Shown: positions 7,816 to 15,030, counted from the stretch's first letter. The stretch: DNA of 46,574 nt from Bacillota bacterium (GCA_023393815.1 JAEXBU010000089.1:1-46574); one strand, 5' to 3'. Made by a program: numbers and translations. The notes: generated from the sequence alone by a model not told the origin.

Positions 7816-9274
7816 AATCTCGCTCCAGCGCCTTTCGGTCGACCTTCCCATTTTTTGTCTTCGGCAGTTGTTTTCGATGAATCAACCGATCGGGAATCAT
7901 ATAGGCAGGCAAAAAATTCTTTAACCCGCGGCGGAACTCTACGCGAGAAAATTCTTCCCCGGTGTAGACGGCGACGATCCGCTCCCTTTTTCTGTCGTAA
8001 AAACAAATGCCTTCTTCCACGCCGAAAGCGAAGAGAGCCCGCTCCACCTCTCCCAATTCGATGCGGTAGCCGTGGCGCTTGATTTGATCGTCTTTTCGAG
8101 CGAGAAACTCGATTTCGCCCCGTTCGTTTTTTCTGACGATGTCCCCCGTGCGATAGACGATTTCCGGGTAACGGTCGTGTAACGGATTTTGAACAAAGAC
8201 CTCGGCCGTCTTTTCCGGATCCCCGTAGTATCCGTAGGCCACGCCGGTGCCCCGAACCACCAGCTCGCCCTTTTCCGCCGGCACGTCTCCGTCTAAAATC
8301 ATCAGATCCATATTTTCGCAGGCTTTTCCGATGGGAACCACTTCCCCGGGGGCGAAATCCCTATCGACTTTGTAATAAGCACAGTCTACCGTAGCTTCTG
8401 TAGGCCCGTAGAGATTGTAGTAATCGGCGGAAACGTGATCCCTCCACACCTTTAATTTTTCCGCGGAAAAAGCCTCTCCCGCAAAAGTTACCACTTTTAA
8501 AAAGGTGGGCGATACAACGTCGAAGACCTTGGCATTGGCCAATAAATTCATGGCGGAAACCGACCAAAGAATGGCGTCGATTTTGTGTTCGTTTAAATAT
8601 TCTACGGCCTTCACGGGGAAGAGAAAGAGCGTTTTGTCCATCAGGTGTAGCTCCGCCCCTACACCCATCATTAAAGCCAACTCTTTCACCGAGGCGTCGA
8701 AGTACAGGGGCGTTTGATTGGCCAGGCGAAAACTCCCGTCGATACCAAGGGCTTTTGAAATCCAATCCATAAAATCCACTACCATCTTTTGGGCGACGAC
8801 AACTCCTTTCGGCGCGCCGGTGGAACCGGAGGTAAAGAGGACGTAACAGGGATCGGCGTCGATAACACACGCCCGAAGACTCTCTACATTCACCGTTCCC
8901 GTCGCCTTTTCTTTCACGGAAACGGACGTCAGGCGGAAGGATTCAAAACAGTTCTTTTCGTAAAAGACCGCCGCCTTCGCTTCGAGCTTTTCTACGATTT
9001 GTCCGATGCGCCCGGGTGCTTCTTCCTCGCTGACAGGCACGTAAAAATTCCCCGAATAAAGCACCGCCAAAAAGGCTACTACCGTCTCCACGCGCCGGTT
9101 GACAGCGACCAGAATGGGTTCGTTGGTTTCGGGAAAGGCTTCATGAATTGCCGCGGCGAGATCCATGGCCTCTTTTCGCAATTGAGAAAACGTGACGGAG
9201 CGATTGGCATCCACCAGGGCGATTTTATTTTTATAACGTTCAACCGTTTGTTCAAATTTATGGATAACTAACAT
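7796..9274 (-). CDS. Amino-acid adenylating ligase, DltA-like
   Basis: A stand-alone 492-residue adenylation domain of DltA size. Core motifs: A3 LFTSGSTGAPKG (146-157), A5 NLYGPTEAT (287-295), A7 YRTGDIV (374-380), A8 KRHGYRIELGEVE (399-411), and A10 NGK with catalytic Lys477. Asp193 in YFDASVKE sits where NRPS and DltA enzymes bind the substrate amino group, so the substrate is probably an amino acid. The segment FAGEA (264-268) has Ala where D-alanine-specific DltA usually has Cys (FCGE), so D-alanine should not be assumed. The ATG (after GAGGTG) was preferred to an in-frame GTG two codons earlier. It is the first gene of the five-gene operon, behind its own promoter. Confidence 0.9.
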   Translation of the reverse strand: MLVIHKFEQTVERYKNKIALVDANRSVTFSQLRKEAMDLAAAIHEAFPETNEPILVAVNRRVETVVAFLAVLYSGNFYVPVSEEEAPGRIGQIVEKLEAKAAVFYEKNCFESFRLTSVSVKEKATGTVNVESLRACVIDADPCYVLFTSGSTGAPKGVVVAQKMVVDFMDWISKALGIDGSFRLANQTPLYFDASVKELALMMGVGAELHLMDKTLFLFPVKAVEYLNEHKIDAILWSVSAMNLLANAKVFDVVSPTFLKVVTFAGEAFSAEKLKVWRDHVSADYYNLYGPTEATVDCAYYKVDRDFAPGEVVPIGKACENMDLMILDGDVPAEKGELVVRGTGVAYGYYGDPEKTAEVFVQNPLHDRYPEIVYRTGDIVRKNERGEIEFLARKDDQIKRHGYRIELGEVERALFAFGVEEGICFYDRKRERIVAVYTGEEFSRVEFRRGLKNFLPAYMIPDRLIHRKQLPKTKNGKVDRKALERDYENDAL

Positions 9275-9289
9275 AAACACCTCGGCTAA

Positions 9290-9318
9290 ATTCTACCACG
9301 TATCGAAACCGGTGACCA
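9290..9318 (-). promoter_or_regulatory. Putative promoter of the Dlt-like operon
   Basis: On the minus strand a -35-like TGGTCA and a -10 TAGAAT are separated by 17 bases, and TG one base before the -10 makes it an extended -10. It lies 15 bases before the ATG of the adenylating-enzyme gene, giving a short leader. Confidence 0.55.
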
Positions 9319-9340
9319 CTGAACTCCTTTGCCCTGCAAA

Positions 9341-9388
9341 AAAGAGAAAGACAAACCCCGACAGATCCCGGGATTTGTCTTTCTCTTT
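9341..9388 (-). terminator. Terminator after arsS-like gene
   Basis: A perfect 15-bp inverted repeat (AAAGAGAAAGACAAA at 9341-9355 and its complement at 9374-9388) encloses an 18-base loop. On the minus strand it runs into a T-rich stretch. It separates the radical SAM gene from the Dlt-like operon. Confidence 0.8.
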
Positions 9389-9411
9389 GCGCGGAAGCAT
9401 TGTTCTTTTAT

Positions 9412-10332
9412 CTATTCAGCCAAAGCACCGCCGCAGCTGGATCCCGCGCCGGCGGTACAACCGTAGCAATATTCTTTCCAAACGACGGGACGGGCGAGGT
9501 CGTCGGCTTCGATGATGTCGTCAATCATCTGAAATCTATTGGCGCTTACGCCTTCCGCTTGATGGAAGTCGCAGTCGTAAATGCGCCCCTCGGGATCCAC
9601 GGAAATTTGAAAGCGGCACATAAGATTTTTCACGGTGTCCGGATTAAAGTTCTCCTTTAACAAATGCATGTATTCCTCTTCCGCGCCTTCTTTTCGCAAG
9701 GTGTCGGCAAAGTAGCCCATGGGCATATTCGTGATGGTGAAAAGTTCGGAAAAGTCCACGCCTTTTTCACCTAAAAAGGTGTGGTAATCCGCTTCCAATC
9801 CCTCTTGCGGTCCGGGCAAAAAGGCACCTAGAGGATTGTAAACCAATGATAGGTCCTTTTCCCTTCCGTAACCCATGGCGTTGAGTTTTTTCAGGTTGGA
9901 AATGACCTTTTCGTAGGTGCCTTCTCCCCTTTGGGCGTCCACGTTTTCTTGCGTGTAACAAGGAAGAGACACGACGACGTGGATGTTCTTTTCCTCTAAA
10001 AGAGCCATCAATTCGGGATTTTTGTCAATGGCTACGGCGTTGGTCCTGAGAATGACCTCGTCCGCATAGTTACTCACTTCTCGAATAAAGGGAATGATCA
10101 AAGGATGTGCGGTCGGTTCGCCGCCGGTTATGTCCACCGTATGGAAATGGTGCTTTTTTAAGGATTCCACACATTTTTCCATGGTCTCTTTGCTCATTTC
10201 CGTGTGTTTGGAGTTTTTCATTACGTGACAGTGGGCGCAGCGTAAATTGCACTTCCCCGTAATATTCAACTGCAAGATGCCGATTTCTTTTGCGGTTCGC
10301 AATTCCTCCGGTATACGGTCGATAAATGCCAT
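9412..10332 (-). CDS. arsS: ArsS-type radical SAM protein
   Basis: A 306-residue radical SAM enzyme. The 4Fe-4S/SAM motif is CNLRCAHCH (residues 29-37), followed by DITGGEPTAHP. The C-terminal half matches the ArsS/DUF3641 pattern: LVYNPLGAFLPGPQ, MCRFQISVDPEGRIYDCDF and the Cys-rich YCYGCTAGAGSSCGG near the end, where some relatives have selenocysteine and this one Cys. ArsS proteins are linked to arsenosugar biosynthesis downstream of an ArsM methyltransferase, but no arsM or other arsenic gene is in view, so the physiological role is open. It has a strong ribosome site (AGGAGG) and is monocistronic between its own promoter and terminator. Confidence 0.8.
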   Translation of the reverse strand: MAFIDRIPEELRTAKEIGILQLNITGKCNLRCAHCHVMKNSKHTEMSKETMEKCVESLKKHHFHTVDITGGEPTAHPLIIPFIREVSNYADEVILRTNAVAIDKNPELMALLEEKNIHVVVSLPCYTQENVDAQRGEGTYEKVISNLKKLNAMGYGREKDLSLVYNPLGAFLPGPQEGLEADYHTFLGEKGVDFSELFTITNMPMGYFADTLRKEGAEEEYMHLLKENFNPDTVKNLMCRFQISVDPEGRIYDCDFHQAEGVSANRFQMIDDIIEADDLARPVVWKEYCYGCTAGAGSSCGGALAE

Positions 10333-10373
10333 GTTTCCTCCTTATATCTGCGTTTCATAGTTATCCTTAGGCC

Positions 10374-10382
10374 ATCATACCA
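10374..10382 (-). promoter_or_regulatory. Putative extended -10 promoter for arsS-like gene
   Basis: The minus strand reads TGGTATGAT, an extended -10 element, about 42 bases before the ATG of the radical SAM gene. No convincing -35 is seen, which is common for extended -10 promoters. Confidence 0.45.
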
Positions 10383-10436
10383 TACTTTTTTCCCGTCCTT
10401 CGATCTGCGAACCATCTTTCTTTTCAATGAAAAATT

Positions 10437-11594
10437 TCATCCATTGCTTTTTTCAATAGCTCCCTCTTTCGGTAAGGTTAGGGTAAAGATCGTTCCACAG
10501 GGAGCGTTGTCTCGAATGACCACTTCGGCACCCAGTCTCCTGGCGATTTCTTTTACGAGGGCGAGGCCCACACCGTAACCGCCGTCGTGATTGCGCGACG
10601 GATCGGCCCGGTAGAACAAATCCAAGGCCCGCGCCTTAGCTTCTTCATTCATGCCGATCCCCGTATCCGCCACCGAAATCGCCACCCGATTCTCCCTCTC
10701 TTCAATAAGGATCTCGCAGCGGCCGCCGGGCCGGTTGTACTTAATGCCGTTGTCCAGCAGATTGTACATGGCTCGCTCCAGAAGAGCGTCGTCCGTTTGA
10801 ACGAGGGCGTCGTCTCCTCGGATACATAGGCTGACGCCCTTTTCCTCGGCCTTTTCTTCCAAATCCAAAAGCAATTCCTGAGCCAGATCTTTTACGGAGA
10901 CCGCGCGCCGCGCACAGGGAACGTCGCAACCTAAAAACAAAATTTCTTCCACCAGGTCGGACAGCCGGCGAATATTTTTTTCTATGCTTTCCACAAAGGC
11001 GCTAAGCTCTCCGTCCATGGCACCCCTTTTTTTCTTAAACACGTCTACCCGGGTCCGCAAAACGGCGAGGGGCGTGCGCAGCTCGTGGGCCACATTCACG
11101 GAAAAGAGTCGCTCCCTTTCATAACTGTCGTAGAATTTGTCCAGGGTCTTTTGAAAAGCTTCGGAAAGGGCGACAATTTCATAAGCTCCTTCCTCTAAGA
11201 CGACCCCATCCGTTTCGGCCATGGTATCCATGTCGATGGCGGACACTTTTTTCGTCAAGACCGCCAAAGGATTTAAGGTACGGCGAATTAAAAGCACGAA
11301 AATCCCGCCTCCGATCAGTCCCGTTACGAGAAAAACTCCGAAGGCGTAGAGCTTGAAATCCTCGAGAATGCGAACCTGGTCTTTGTCGATAAAAACCATG
11401 ACCTCGTCCTCGGCGGGGGCGGGGACGTTGTTTTCCTTCATGCGATTTTCCACTTGAGCAACGAGATTTTCCGCTATCTCTTGCTGATGTCTGGCAAGAA
11501 TGGCGTTGGATAAAATCAACATCAACATAAAAAGGGCAATGCTTGTTACCGTCATCTTAAAAATAATGGATCGCGTCGCCTTTTTACTTTCCAT
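10437..11594 (-). CDS. Sensor histidine kinase (HAMP-HisKA-HATPase)
   Basis: A 385-residue membrane sensor kinase. Helix 1 spans about residues 10-33. A short extracytoplasmic segment of about 47 residues follows, then helix 2 (about 82-104) and a HAMP linker. HisKA has the phospho-acceptor His170 in VNVAHELRTPLAVLR. The ATPase domain has an N-box (MYNLLDNGIKYN), G1 (ADTGIGM) and G2 (GGYGVGLALV). The sensor domain is small, suggesting it reads membrane or envelope state rather than a bound ligand. The ATG overlaps the response-regulator gene by 11 bases. The adjacent envelope-redox genes suggest what it monitors; that is inference. Confidence 0.93.
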   Translation of the reverse strand: MESKKATRSIIFKMTVTSIALFMLMLILSNAILARHQQEIAENLVAQVENRMKENNVPAPAEDEVMVFIDKDQVRILEDFKLYAFGVFLVTGLIGGGIFVLLIRRTLNPLAVLTKKVSAIDMDTMAETDGVVLEEGAYEIVALSEAFQKTLDKFYDSYERERLFSVNVAHELRTPLAVLRTRVDVFKKKRGAMDGELSAFVESIEKNIRRLSDLVEEILFLGCDVPCARRAVSVKDLAQELLLDLEEKAEEKGVSLCIRGDDALVQTDDALLERAMYNLLDNGIKYNRPGGRCEILIEERENRVAISVADTGIGMNEEAKARALDLFYRADPSRNHDGGYGVGLALVKEIARRLGAEVVIRDNAPCGTIFTLTLPKEGAIEKSNG

Positions 11595-12255
11595 CGATCC
11601 TATATCCCCTTCCGATTTCGTTTCGAATAATATTTTCTCCCAAAGCTTCTTTTATTTTTTTTCTTAGGGCGGACATATGCACGCGCACGGCGTTTGACAC
11701 ATCTCCGGCGTTCATATCCCACACATGTTCCATAAGTTCTTCGGCGGGTACGTAGCGGCCTTGGTTGTAAAGAAGGTATTCAAAAATGCCCAACTCCTTG
11801 GCCGTCAGCTTCACCGGAATCTCGCCGGCATAGAGGGTCTTTGCCGTCGTATCGAAAGTGAGGCCGCGACAAGGGATTAGCTTGTCTTCTACCACCTGCT
11901 TTCGGCGCAAGAGGGAGCGAATTCTCGCCTCCAACTCGTCGAAGTGAAAGGGCTTGATTAAGTAATCGTTGGCGCCGAGATCCAAGCCCTTCACCCGATC
12001 GTCCACTTGGGTTCGCGCACTCAGCACAATTACATTCACCTTTTTGTCTTCTTCTCGAATTTCCTCGAGCAGAGTAAAACCGTCGATTTTCGGCAGATTA
12101 ATATCCAAAACGATTAAATCGTAGGTTTCACTCCAAAAAAGATCCTCCGCCGCCTCGCCGTCTGCAGCCGTATCCACGGCGTAACCCGACAGCCTGAGCC
12201 CTTCAGCAATGGATTCCAACAATTCCTTTTCGTCTTCTACGATCAACAGTCGCAT
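11584..12255 (-). CDS. OmpR-family response regulator
   Basis: A 223-residue regulator. The receiver domain starts MRLLIVEDEKELLES, with the phospho-acceptor Asp in DLIVLDINLPKIDGF (about residue 51), the switch Ser in VLSART and Lys in KPFHFDELEARI. The C-terminal winged helix (about 130-220) has the recognition-helix pattern DVSNAVRVHMSALRKKI and ends GRGYRI. The frame is open 57 codons upstream, but this ATG follows GGAGGCGAGAT and gives the family N-terminus. It lies 68 bases downstream of the polyferredoxin gene, behind a terminator-like hairpin and a TATAAT. It probably binds the 11-bp direct repeats upstream of the tlpA-like gene. Confidence 0.95.
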   Translation of the reverse strand: MRLLIVEDEKELLESIAEGLRLSGYAVDTAADGEAAEDLFWSETYDLIVLDINLPKIDGFTLLEEIREEDKKVNVIVLSARTQVDDRVKGLDLGANDYLIKPFHFDELEARIRSLLRRKQVVEDKLIPCRGLTFDTTAKTLYAGEIPVKLTAKELGIFEYLLYNQGRYVPAEELMEHVWDMNAGDVSNAVRVHMSALRKKIKEALGENIIRNEIGRGYRIDGK

Positions 12256-12283
12256 ATCTCGCCTCCTTTTTTTCATTATAACA

Positions 12284-12314
12284 AAAACGCAAAAGGCCTC
12301 GTCTTTTGCGTTTT
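12284..12314 (-). terminator. Hairpin between polyferredoxin and response regulator
   Basis: A 12-bp perfect inverted repeat (AAAACGCAAAAG and its complement) with a 7-base loop. On the minus strand it runs into TTTTTG and then TATAAT. It could act as a partial terminator or attenuator, so that the regulator genes get both read-through and their own transcription. Confidence 0.65.
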
Positions 12315-12323
12315 CCAAATCTT

Positions 12324-13214
12324 TCAGTTTTCGGGTATTTCTTTCACGGACTTTCCTCGAATACATAAACCCTTTGTAATGGCTCCGGTCGGGCAAGCTT
12401 TTTCGCACCGACCACAACGAATGCACTCGAGGGCGTTTTCATTTTCTACGGGATCCACATTCATCTTACAAGCCCGCTTGCAGGCACCGCAGCGAACACA
12501 GATCTCCTCATCCAGTCGGTACGTAAAGACGGAAATAGGATTAAAGAGCGAATAGATCGCGCCCAAAGGACAGATATACTTGCAGAAAGGGCGGTAGATC
12601 ATAAGACTTAAGAAGATGATCGCGGCCAATATGGACCCTTTCCAGGCGTACAAAAAGCCGACGGCTCCTCTCATGCCTTCATTTTTTAAAACCAGTGGTA
12701 TGCCCCCTTCAAGCATCCCCACGGGGCAAATCAATTTGCAGAAGTAGGGGGATCCTTGGCCCAAGACGTCCACGAGAAAGAGAGGGAGAATAAGTACGAA
12801 TACGGCAAGAATCAGGTATTTTGCTTTTCGCAGATAGGCATCTCCCCGAAAGGTGACAATCTTCTTTGGAAAGGGAATTTTATGCAGCAGGTCCTGTATG
12901 AGGCCGAAGGGACAGAGCCAACCGCAAACGAATCGACCCATTAGGGCGCCGATGAAAAACAAAAATCCCACGACGTAAAAAGCGAATTTATAGTCCATGT
13001 TTCCAATGACCGCCTGCAAGGCGCCGATGGGACAAGCCCCCTTGGCGCCGGGACAGGAATAACAATTCATTCCCGGCACGCAGAGGTTTTTCATTTTTCC
13101 CTGATAGATCTTTCCAGTCTTAAAGCCTTCCAAATACGAATTGGTGGCGAGAAACCACAGCCCTTGAAACAGATGGCGCTTGGTTTCGTTTATGGACTTT
13201 TTTTCCTTAACCAA
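12324..13214 (-). CDS. NapH/polyferredoxin-type 4Fe-4S membrane protein
   Basis: A 296-residue membrane protein with about five helices and many cysteine clusters: CYSCPGAKGACPIG near residue 51, CGWLCPFG, CKLICPVG and CKYICPLG within membrane segments, and two C-terminal ferredoxin motifs CVRCGACKRAC and CIRCGRCEKACPTGA. This is the NapH/RnfB-like or CcdA-substitute layout that passes electrons through the membrane. The start is TTG overlapping the small CXXC gene by eight bases, with no other good start before the first cluster. Beside a TlpA-like thioredoxin it likely delivers reducing power to an extracytoplasmic thiol pathway. The family is fairly sure; the electron donor and acceptor are inferred. 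Confidence 0.85.
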   Translation of the reverse strand: MVKEKKSINETKRHLFQGLWFLATNSYLEGFKTGKIYQGKMKNLCVPGMNCYSCPGAKGACPIGALQAVIGNMDYKFAFYVVGFLFFIGALMGRFVCGWLCPFGLIQDLLHKIPFPKKIVTFRGDAYLRKAKYLILAVFVLILPLFLVDVLGQGSPYFCKLICPVGMLEGGIPLVLKNEGMRGAVGFLYAWKGSILAAIIFLSLMIYRPFCKYICPLGAIYSLFNPISVFTYRLDEEICVRCGACKRACKMNVDPVENENALECIRCGRCEKACPTGAITKGLCIRGKSVKEIPEN

Positions 13215-13356
13215 TGCCGATACACTCCATACAAATTCTTACGGCTTTTGCAAAGACCACCTGCATCTCCCCGCGATGGATTCCATAGGCCATCATGACC
13301 ATAGAGGCGAGGAAAAAGGCGGGGCCTATGAGAGTCTGCCATTTTTCTTTTTTCAT
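13207..13356 (-). CDS. 49-residue CD1871A-family CXXC membrane protein
   Basis: A very small protein with one membrane helix (about residues 8-24) and the C-terminal motif ICMECIGIG, where the two cysteines form CMEC. This pattern is known from the CD1871A-type CXXC family of Clostridia, whose genes sit beside TlpA-like and polyferredoxin genes. It starts one base after the TlpA stop and overlaps the polyferredoxin start by eight bases, so it is between the two in one operon. It probably relays electrons by thiol-disulfide exchange between the membrane Fe-S protein and the TlpA-like lipoprotein; that role is inference. Confidence 0.82.
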   Translation of the reverse strand: MKKEKWQTLIGPAFFLASMVMMAYGIHRGEMQVVFAKAVRICMECIGIG

Positions 13357-13357
13357 C

Positions 13358-13993
13358 TTACTGGACATTCTTCAATTCTTTTTCTACGACCGTCTTCCAT
13401 TCTTCTAAACTCTTGGCGCCGGAATAAGACTCGCCTACGATATTTCCCTTACTGTCCACAAAGAAGGTTTCCGGCAGAGCTTGAATCCCCTGCAGGCGAT
13501 CGTTCATAAAATTGTCGCTGGGCTTTAAGATGGGGTAGGTGATCTTCAGTTTGTCCTTAATGGCCTTGGCCTTATCTACGGCCTCGACTACGTCTTTTCC
13601 GTCTTCGTAAGTATCCATGCAAACGCCCACGACGCCTACGCCCTTATCTTTCATTTCCGCATTTAATTTTTCCAAATCGGGAATTTCTTGAATGCAGGCG
13701 GTACACCAAGTGGCAAAGACATTGACCATAGTGAGTTTATTTTTTGAGAGATCTGCTTCCGTGAAGGCCTTTCCCTCTATATCTTCGGTCGTAAAGGGAG
13801 CGATGGTGTCTTTGTTCGACGTTTCTTTTTCTCCGTTGCTCGCACCGTTCTTAGAGGTTTCGACACTCTCCTCTTGCACGACGTTTTTCGGAGAATTCTC
13901 TCCTTGACTTTCCTTTTTCCCACAGGCCATCAACCCCAAGCTCATACTTGCGATGAAGCCGATAAGCAAAATTTTCTTCATTCTCTTATTCAT
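13358..13993 (-). CDS. TlpA/ResA-like thioredoxin lipoprotein
   Basis: A 211-residue lipoprotein. The signal peptide ends in the lipobox LMAC (Cys24). A Ser/Glu/Asn-rich linker follows to about residue 65, then a thioredoxin fold with active site FATWCTACIQEIP (Cys97, Cys100) and the cis-Pro region ALPETFFVDSKG. TlpA/ResA proteins reduce or exchange disulfides outside the membrane, for example in cytochrome or peptide-methionine-sulfoxide repair. No cytochrome gene is seen here. It has the ribosome site AAGGAG before ATG and is the first gene of the redox operon, downstream of the direct repeats. Confidence 0.92.
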   Translation of the reverse strand: MNKRMKKILLIGFIASMSLGLMACGKKESQGENSPKNVVQEESVETSKNGASNGEKETSNKDTIAPFTTEDIEGKAFTEADLSKNKLTMVNVFATWCTACIQEIPDLEKLNAEMKDKGVGVVGVCMDTYEDGKDVVEAVDKAKAIKDKLKITYPILKPSDNFMNDRLQGIQALPETFFVDSKGNIVGESYSGAKSLEEWKTVVEKELKNVQ

Positions 13994-14039
13994 GTGAACA
14001 CTCCTTTTTCAATGGTATATCTATTGTAAACTACAGGGC

Positions 14040-14058
14040 GTTAAGACCCCGTTAAGAC
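14040..14058 (-). promoter_or_regulatory. Tandem direct repeat, likely OmpR-family operator
   Basis: The octamer GTTAAGAC occurs twice, at 14040-14047 and 14051-14058, exactly 11 bases apart. On the coding strand it reads GTCTTAAC twice. It lies about 46 bases before the tlpA-like start, with TACAAT and TATACC as -10 candidates and no good -35. That is the usual design of promoters activated by OmpR/PhoB-type regulators. Confidence 0.65.
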
Positions 14059-14060
14059 GT

Positions 14061-14099
14061 AAAAAAAAGTTCTAAGGTGCAGACGCTCCCTTAGAACTG
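14061..14099 (-). terminator. Terminator after the MarR/coiled-coil gene pair
   Basis: A 10-bp inverted repeat AGTTCTAAGG/CCTTAGAACT with a 10-base loop is followed on the minus strand by eight Ts. It is directly downstream of the 64-residue hypothetical gene. Confidence 0.85.
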
Positions 14100-14113
14100 A
14101 TTGCCCAAAGACC

Positions 14114-14308
14114 TTACTTTCCGTCTCTTATCGCGATCTTAAATTCCTCAATGGCTTTTTCAAATCGACTTTGAATCTCTTCCAAATGCCGAAGGTCGGA
14201 ACCGTTTTTTTTGTCCAAAGCCTCCATTAGTGCACGAACATACGCCCTTTCGGCGCGCACCATGTCCCTTTCCAGTCGCCGATAGTCGCGAATAGACCGA
14301 GGATCCAT
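14114..14308 (-). CDS. 64-residue helical hypothetical protein
   Basis: A small, highly charged protein (MDPRSIRDYRRLERDMVRAE at its start), rich in Arg, Glu and Lys with heptad-like spacing of Leu, Ile and Ala. It is probably a two-helix coiled coil. I recognise no family. It starts three bases after the MarR gene stop (the ATGGATCC region) and ends before a strong terminator, so it is the second gene of that transcript and may be a partner or target of the MarR protein. Confidence 0.6.
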   Translation of the reverse strand: MDPRSIRDYRRLERDMVRAERAYVRALMEALDKKNGSDLRHLEEIQSRFEKAIEEFKIAIRDGK

Positions 14309-14311
14309 GGA

Positions 14312-14803
14312 TTACAGATCCCGTTCCTTTTCCCTATAGACTTCGTCCAATTTCCGACCCACTTTTTCCACGATTCCGTCGTCTAAAACTTCCAGCACTT
14401 CCTTAAAGACTTTCATTTTTTCGTCATCGACTTTTTCTTCTAAACAAGAAAGTACGTCGTCGACAAAATCATAGTTGATTTGGTAATAGTTTTTAAACTT
14501 CTCCGTGACGTACAAGTGGATTTGACGGTGATCCGTCTGGCTGCGTACTTTTTCCACGTGACCTTTTTCCACCAGATTATTTACCTTGTAGGCCGCATTG
14601 GGTTGACTCACGCGAATAAAATGGGCCAATTCATTAATCGTCGGGCCTTGCAAGGCATAAATGGCCTCGGCGCAAAACTTTTCCATGACCGTTAGGGAAT
14701 CGGGTTTGCGATTATTTCGATAAAGGTTCTTGTAGAAACTTAATTTATACTTCAAATAGATGGAATTCATTACATCCCGCATCGAACGTTGCTTCTTTTC
14801 CAT
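14312..14803 (-). CDS. MarR-family transcriptional regulator
   Basis: A 163-residue winged-helix protein. The DNA-binding part includes ALQGPTINELAHFIRVSQPNA and the wing VEKVRSQTDHRQIHLYVTE with the Asp-x-Arg signature. Helices before and after form the dimer domain. Such regulators usually repress their own operon and respond to small ligands. The ATG follows GAGGTG; an in-frame GTG two codons earlier is less likely. The upstream spacer holds two palindromes that could be its operators. Co-transcribed with the small helical protein. Confidence 0.88.
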   Translation of the reverse strand: MEKKQRSMRDVMNSIYLKYKLSFYKNLYRNNRKPDSLTVMEKFCAEAIYALQGPTINELAHFIRVSQPNAAYKVNNLVEKGHVEKVRSQTDHRQIHLYVTEKFKNYYQINYDFVDDVLSCLEEKVDDEKMKVFKEVLEVLDDGIVEKVGRKLDEVYREKERDL

Positions 14804-14828
14804 AAACACCTCACTTGCATGGGATCTC

Positions 14829-14891
14829 AGACGACGTTTCGTCTAAATTTTCTCCGGTCCTTTGAATCTCGCCAAAACACCTTCAATTGAA
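14829..14891. promoter_or_regulatory. Two palindromes upstream of MarR gene, possible operators
   Basis: AGACGACGTTTCGTCT (14829-14844) is a 6-bp inverted repeat with a 4-base centre. TTCAATTGAA (14882-14891) is a perfect 10-bp palindrome. Both lie 26-88 bases before the MarR start. MarR proteins bind palindromes of this size near their own promoter; no direct evidence links these to it. Confidence 0.35.
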
Positions 14892-14893
14892 AA

Positions 14894-14919
14894 GAACAAT
14901 ACCCTCGCGAATATTGTCC
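14894..14919 (-). terminator. Possible tRNA-Arg terminator hairpin
   Basis: GAACAATA and TATTGTCC form an 8-base arm with one mismatch around a 10-base loop. On the minus strand TTCTTTTC follows. It lies 35 bases beyond the tRNA 3' end. Confidence 0.4.
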
Positions 14920-14953
14920 ATTTCCACAGAGACGGGCCTATTGCCTTATGTAA

Positions 14954-15030
14954 TGGCGGAGCTGAGAGGAGTCGAACCTCCGGCACGTGCCTTAGGAGGG
15001 CACTGCTCTATCCATCTGAGCTACAGCTCC
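14954..15030 (-). tRNA. tRNA-Arg (anticodon CCT)
   Basis: The minus strand folds as a full cloverleaf. The acceptor GGAGCTG pairs with CAGCTCC. The D-arm is GCTC/GAGC. The anticodon arm is GTGCC-CTCCTAA-GGCAC with anticodon CCT reading AGG. The T-arm has GGAGG-TTCGACT-CCTCT with one G-U pair. A discriminator G and an encoded CCA follow. Confidence 0.96.

Noticed and set aside
8361..8870. 169-residue frame inside the adenylating-ligase gene
   Set aside because: It is a same-strand shadow frame full of Arg and Gly with no ribosome site; the ligase frame has all family motifs.
3598..9274. Naming the operon dltABCD
   Set aside because: The ligase pocket motif is not that of D-Ala ligases, a GNAT is added and DltD is replaced by a fusion protein, so the symbols would claim a chemistry the sequence does not show.
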